Assembly (NCBI GenBank): GCA_937872225.1
Contig: CALMRZ010000052.1
Location: 62,001 to 126,000 of the forward strand
Length of the DNA: 64,000 nucleotides
Source: an uncultured Spirochaetota bacterium
Lineage (GTDB): Bacteria; Spirochaetota; UBA4802; UBA5550
Reading direction: 5' to 3'
Shown: one piece after another, positions 60,907 through 64,000 of the stretch
Position numbering within the stretch: the stretch's first letter is position 1
Layout: every line of letters begins with the position of its first letter
The notes under the pieces: generated by a model
The model's database searches: none
Seen by the model: only the letters and a program-made list of their open reading frames with translations
Told to the model about the DNA's origin: nothing
Made by a program: the position numbers and the translations under genes

Positions 60907-62221
60907 AGGAAGCGTTTATGCCCCAGGTCCAGGCCATTTTGTTCATTTTTACCGAATTGTGAAACATCCGGTCCTTGATGTAAAAATAGTAGGCAGTACC
61001 CGATTCCAGGGTGACGGCATTGGATGCCGGGAACTTTATTCCCACGCCCAGGCCGACCCTGGCAAGGTCCGGGTCAAGGGGATTCTGGGTCCGCGGATAC
61101 TTTTCCTGCGTTGCGTAGGATATGCCCATGCTCGGCACAACCCCGCTTACCTCAAATTCCATGGTAAAACCAACGGTGTGGCGGTTTTTATACTTATAGT
61201 TCTGTATGTTTCCGTTGCTGATATAGGGCAGGATCGACCAATCGGACCTGTTCAGCACCACGAGGGCCCAGTCCAGGTACCCCAATTCATGGCTCGAGCT
61301 CAGGATATTTCTCGTTCCATATCTTCGTTCCCCGGTGAAAGCAACCTGGTATGAAAACTGCAGCGACGCCCCTTCGCCCGCCTTAAGATTAAATCCGACG
61401 AGGAGTGAATCCGGATACCGCTGCTCCATCATGTGCGAATAGTTGTATTTTACGTTTTTTTCTGTTCCCCTGGCAATGACCTGGGTCTCGTAAAGAGCCG
61501 TCAGGACAAAGGTCTTGGGAGCGCCGATCATCACACCGGCGAAACCGGACCATCCCAGGGCCTCCCTTTCAATTTTATCAATGGTGCCCGCCCCCGCGAT
61601 ACCGGCGGAGCGGTCGGCATTATAATAATTGCAGGCAATTCCCCCGGCAAAGGAGAACATATCGCCGATGGAAAATGCTCCGCCGAGCCTTCCCTGGAGC
61701 CAGTACCTGCTTGCCTTGGTATAGGACAGCAACGGCAATTCAAAGCCCCCCGCCTGTATCGTGAGCCCCAGTCTCCGGAGCACCACCGTCTGGACCGGAT
61801 CAAGGTTAAGACCCAGGTTGCTGACCAGGGGCATCCCACCTTTCGGCTTCCGGAATTCCAGGAACTCGACCCCTTCCGGCATGCAGAGCGATATGAAAAC
61901 CGCGCCCTTCCCCTTCTTATAGGCCATGGCGAAGTTGGGGACAAAGGGCGTCGGCTCCTTGTCCTCCCCGTTCATGCGAAGGGCGGCATAGGATGTGGTT
62001 TTTGTCATGACCTGGTATCCGACATCGATATGCAGCCCATCCTTCACCGCGGCAAGGCCGGCGGGATTGTAATAGACCGCATCAAGCGAACCAACGGCCG
62101 CCGCCCTTCCCTGTGTCCTGGTATAGGAGACGCTGCGGCTGAACTCGGACGCATAAAGGCCCTCTGCATATCCTGCGGCAAAAAGAACAAACGTCAGCAG
62201 AAGAATCTTGTAATAGTTCAT
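60893..62221 (-). CDS. FadL-type outer-membrane protein
   Basis: A protein of about 442 residues with a signal peptide (ILLLTFVLFAAGYAEGLYA). The mature N-terminus has the OmpP1/FadL signature near SLDAVYYNPAGLAAVKDGLH. The rest is alternating beta strands of a 14-strand barrel, ending in a C-terminal strand with Trp and Phe (WTWGINASFRAM). FadL proteins take up hydrophobic compounds such as fatty acids. The ATG at 62221 is chosen as the start of the signal peptide. Import by this protein could feed the acyl-CoA synthetase at 26367, which is an inference. Confidence 0.88.
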   Translation of the reverse strand: MNYYKILLLTFVLFAAGYAEGLYASEFSRSVSYTRTQGRAAAVGSLDAVYYNPAGLAAVKDGLHIDVGYQVMTKTTSYAALRMNGEDKEPTPFVPNFAMAYKKGKGAVFISLCMPEGVEFLEFRKPKGGMPLVSNLGLNLDPVQTVVLRRLGLTIQAGGFELPLLSYTKASRYWLQGRLGGAFSIGDMFSFAGGIACNYYNADRSAGIAGAGTIDKIEREALGWSGFAGVMIGAPKTFVLTALYETQVIARGTEKNVKYNYSHMMEQRYPDSLLVGFNLKAGEGASLQFSYQVAFTGERRYGTRNILSSSHELGYLDWALVVLNRSDWSILPYISNGNIQNYKYKNRHTVGFTMEFEVSGVVPSMGISYATQEKYPRTQNPLDPDLARVGLGVGIKFPASNAVTLESGTAYYFYIKDRMFHNSVKMNKMAWTWGINASFRAM

Positions 62222-62385
62222 CCCGCAATCCCCTGTCGGCATTATCAATCCCCTGCACTATTCCATCCCGCGAATAATCATGCAATCTCATTTTTTGAAA
62301 GTTTGTTTTTTTGCGGACAGGGAGCGATACTGCAGGTCATCCCCTGCAGGGACAATGCACGGGCAATCAGGCATGGATAGAACAC

Positions 62386-62417
62386 AAAAGGGCTGTCCCT
62401 TTATCGAGGGACAGCCC
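62386..62417 (-). terminator. Terminator of the lipase gene
   Basis: GGGCTGTCCCT, six bases, AGGGACAGCCC is a perfect 11-pair stem, followed on the minus strand by TTTTGTGTT. It lies 25 bases after the lipase stop. Confidence 0.85.
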
Positions 62418-62442
62418 CTGAAATTTACTCTTTAGATTAAAT

Positions 62443-63336
62443 TTAATATCCTCTGTTCTTCAGGTCAGCAACTATATCAATATAGAATTGAGGAGCATCA
62501 AATCCCGGGGTGAAGCCGAAGACCTGGTCAACAATATTCAGGTGATCGACACCGGCGGAATACCAGGCCCCTTCGTATACGCCGCGGAAGTTCCCCCATT
62601 TTGCCGAATTAACGCTGACCAGACCGTCATTGTCGCCTTCAATGGCGAGAAGGATCGGCCAAGTACCGATGAAGTACCAGTTGCGGGCGTCGATGGCCAT
62701 CATTTTTATTTTTGCCGCTGCGCTCTGGTAATAAACACCGGACTTGTTGGGAGTATTCGGGTTGAAGGTGTTGATCATGTATGATCTCGTGAGGTCCCAG
62801 CCGTTCTGTACGCTGTTGGGGTTCTTGTCACCGAAAACAAAGGCATACACGAAATCAAGGGCCGCGCCGACCAGGGGCTTTACCGGGTTTGGTATGACAC
62901 CCATGATGACATCAGCGATGGCGCTTCCCCTGTGGGGGCCGGCGATGCTGGTGTAGCTTGCAACATAAGGTGAAAGGCCCAGGTTGGATATGGCATAGCG
63001 CGTATAGATGGTGCCATGGCTGTGGCCAATGATGTTCAATTTTGAGGCGCCGGTCAGGGCCTTGATCTGGAGGAACTGCTGCTTGAAGGCCAGGGCCTTG
63101 TTCGCGGTGCTGTCCATTCCATTAACCGATGTGATATAGACATCGGCGCCTTCATCTTCAAGGGAGCCGGGTATCCTGTTCCAGTAATCAATTATTCCCA
63201 GGATTTGCGCACTGGCGCCCATGCCATGGGCCATTACTATGGGATATTTAGTCTGGCAGGTATTTGATGATCCGCCGGCATAGACGAAAGCAACGCAGGA
63301 AAACAAGAAGACCACGGTTATAAAGAATTTATTCAT
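62443..63336 (-). CDS. Secreted triacylglycerol lipase
   Basis: A 297-residue exported alpha/beta hydrolase with a signal peptide (FITVVFLFSCVAFVYA). It matches bacterial lipase family I: YPIVMAHGMGA (oxyanion loop), nucleophile Ser106 in GHSHG, NDGLVSVNSAKWG with the likely calcium or acid residue, and VDHLNIVDQ with the catalytic His. The elbow has His where GHSxG enzymes often have Gln. GGAGG precedes the ATG and a strong terminator follows. No lipase foldase (lif) gene is next to it. Confidence 0.9.
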   Translation of the reverse strand: MNKFFITVVFLFSCVAFVYAGGSSNTCQTKYPIVMAHGMGASAQILGIIDYWNRIPGSLEDEGADVYITSVNGMDSTANKALAFKQQFLQIKALTGASKLNIIGHSHGTIYTRYAISNLGLSPYVASYTSIAGPHRGSAIADVIMGVIPNPVKPLVGAALDFVYAFVFGDKNPNSVQNGWDLTRSYMINTFNPNTPNKSGVYYQSAAAKIKMMAIDARNWYFIGTWPILLAIEGDNDGLVSVNSAKWGNFRGVYEGAWYSAGVDHLNIVDQVFGFTPGFDAPQFYIDIVADLKNRGY

Positions 63337-63490
63337 TTTTTCCTCCCGGGATTATTGCTCTTTTGTGTTCTGTACACAATATATGAACAAACAATAAACA
63401 TAGTCAATAATAAAATACGTCCGGTCGGATTTTTATTTTATCCAGAAATAATATTTTTATTATATTAATTTAAATATATCTACAATACTT

Positions 63491-63502
63491 TACTCTGACC
63501 CC
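63491..63502 (-). repeat. GGGGTCAGAGTA repeat (reverse orientation)
   Basis: TACTCTGACCCC lies eight bases after the OmpA-domain stop codon, in AT-rich DNA between two minus-strand genes. Confidence 0.6.
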
Positions 63503-63509
63503 GAAATTC

Positions 63510-63999
63510 TTATTTATCAAGAATAAAGAACTCGGTCCTCCTGTTCTTCTGTCTTCCACTTGCGGTTATATTGTCGCCAATAGGTTTATCCGGGCCAAAA
63601 CCGATAGCCACAAGTCGTTCGGGACTGATGCCGTTTTTTATCATGTATTCCATCACCGCGTCAGCCCGTCGCTCGGATAGTTTCATGTTATGCTGACGGG
63701 TTCCGGTGATATCCGTATGCCCCCTGATTTCAAGACGTATCTTCCTGTTGCGGTTCAGGGCTTCAATCATCCGGTCGAGGATATTAAGCGATTCCTTCTT
63801 GAGGTACGCCTCGTCTATCTCAAAATGGATATTCTCGACTACGATCCCCTTCCCTTTTTCTATCTTATCAAGCAGTATTGAAGCATCCTTATCATCCCTG
63901 GATATAATTATTTTCTTAGGCAGAAATCCGTCGGCATCAGCTGTTATCTCCACATCATTGCTGTCGGGAACCTGTATCTCCTGGTCTGGATTCCGTATG
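63510..63999 (-). CDS. OmpA-family C-terminal domain protein, 5' end outside window
   Basis: The frame stays open to the window edge, so only the end of the protein is seen; a GTG at 63953 is probably internal. The last 120 residues are an OmpA/Pal-like peptidoglycan-binding domain: IHFEIDEAYLKKESLNILDR, LEIRGHTDITGT, NMKLSERRADAVMEYMIKNG, the LVAIGFGPDKPI segment and NRRTEFFI. The Asp and Arg that grip diaminopimelate are present. It anchors an outer-membrane or periplasmic protein to the cell wall. The upstream visible part (KIIISRDDKDASILLD) is like the small domain found in larger OmpA proteins. Confidence 0.9.
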   Translation of the reverse strand, partial: IRNPDQEIQVPDSNDVEITADADGFLPKKIIISRDDKDASILLDKIEKGKGIVVENIHFEIDEAYLKKESLNILDRMIEALNRNRKIRLEIRGHTDITGTRQHNMKLSERRADAVMEYMIKNGISPERLVAIGFGPDKPIGDNITASGRQKNRRTEFFILDK

Positions 64000-64000
64000 G

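Overview
The window looks like a GC-rich chromosomal segment from a diderm (Gram-negative-type) bacterium, most likely a free-living member of the Spirochaetota. This placement is an inference from gene content, since no rRNA is present. The supporting genes are two GHKL-HDOD regulators, a DUF115/MptE-like protein, SpoIIE-type PP2C and STAS signalling proteins, several exported TPR proteins, relaxed lipoboxes, LolA, FadL-type and OmpA-type outer-membrane proteins, and an EF-G gene standing outside any ribosomal operon. I found no tRNA, rRNA, CRISPR array, prophage or intact mobile element.

Layout. 1-7.6 kb: an SH3-like protein cut by the window edge, a fatty-acid-hydroxylase/polyprenyl-synthase pair, a neutral-ceramidase-like lipoprotein, hisF, an unknown anchored protein and a receiver domain without its phospho-acceptor. 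8-12.7 kb: a GHKL-HDOD protein, glyQ overlapping an NrnA-like phosphoesterase, MarC and a TerB-like protein. 12.7-17.3 kb: an LtaS-like enzyme split over two genes, an acid-ceramidase/NAAA-like hydrolase and Rnk. 17.7-24.6 kb: a lipoprotein rubrerythrin, DedA, TerC, an exported 5'-nucleotidase and HrpB. 24.6-31 kb: an AT-rich tandem ribbon-helix-helix gene bordered by repeats, a DUF2914 protein, an acyl-CoA synthetase, STAS, a PrsW-cNMP fusion and a Mop pseudogene. 31-43.3 kb: ADP-forming acyl-CoA synthetase, PAS-PP2C, ABC-F, TetR, two nitroreductases, YgiQ and an enoyl-CoA hydratase. 43.4-44.1 kb: an IS110 remnant inside a repeat cluster. 44-49.5 kb: MFS, membrane and TPR proteins, EF-G and a DtxR/MntR regulator. 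49.5-57.7 kb: a minus-strand series with exported TPR, LPP20/FlgT-like, DUF115, GHKL-HDOD and ComEC proteins. 57.8-64 kb: outer-membrane and exported proteins, including LolA, FadL-type, lipase and OmpA.

The most distinctive feature is a dispersed two-part repeat. One part is a near-palindrome, CCGATAACTATCGG and variants. The other is GGGGTCAGAGCAA and variants. In the best copies both lie in one unit of about 46 bp with two potential hairpins, which resembles a REP element. Copies occur between genes, at the start of an ABC-F gene, at both ends of the ribbon-helix-helix gene, around the IS110 remnant, inside hrpB, and as the last codons of two proteins.

Other points worth a second look are GHKL domains with Asn where Asp is expected, a receiver with Thr at the phospho-acceptor site, a PrsW with an altered first motif fused to a cNMP domain, and two unrelated ceramidase-like enzymes. 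There is also a freshly broken molybdopterin-binding gene and a structured segment upstream of the IS110 remnant that could be a decayed bridge RNA.
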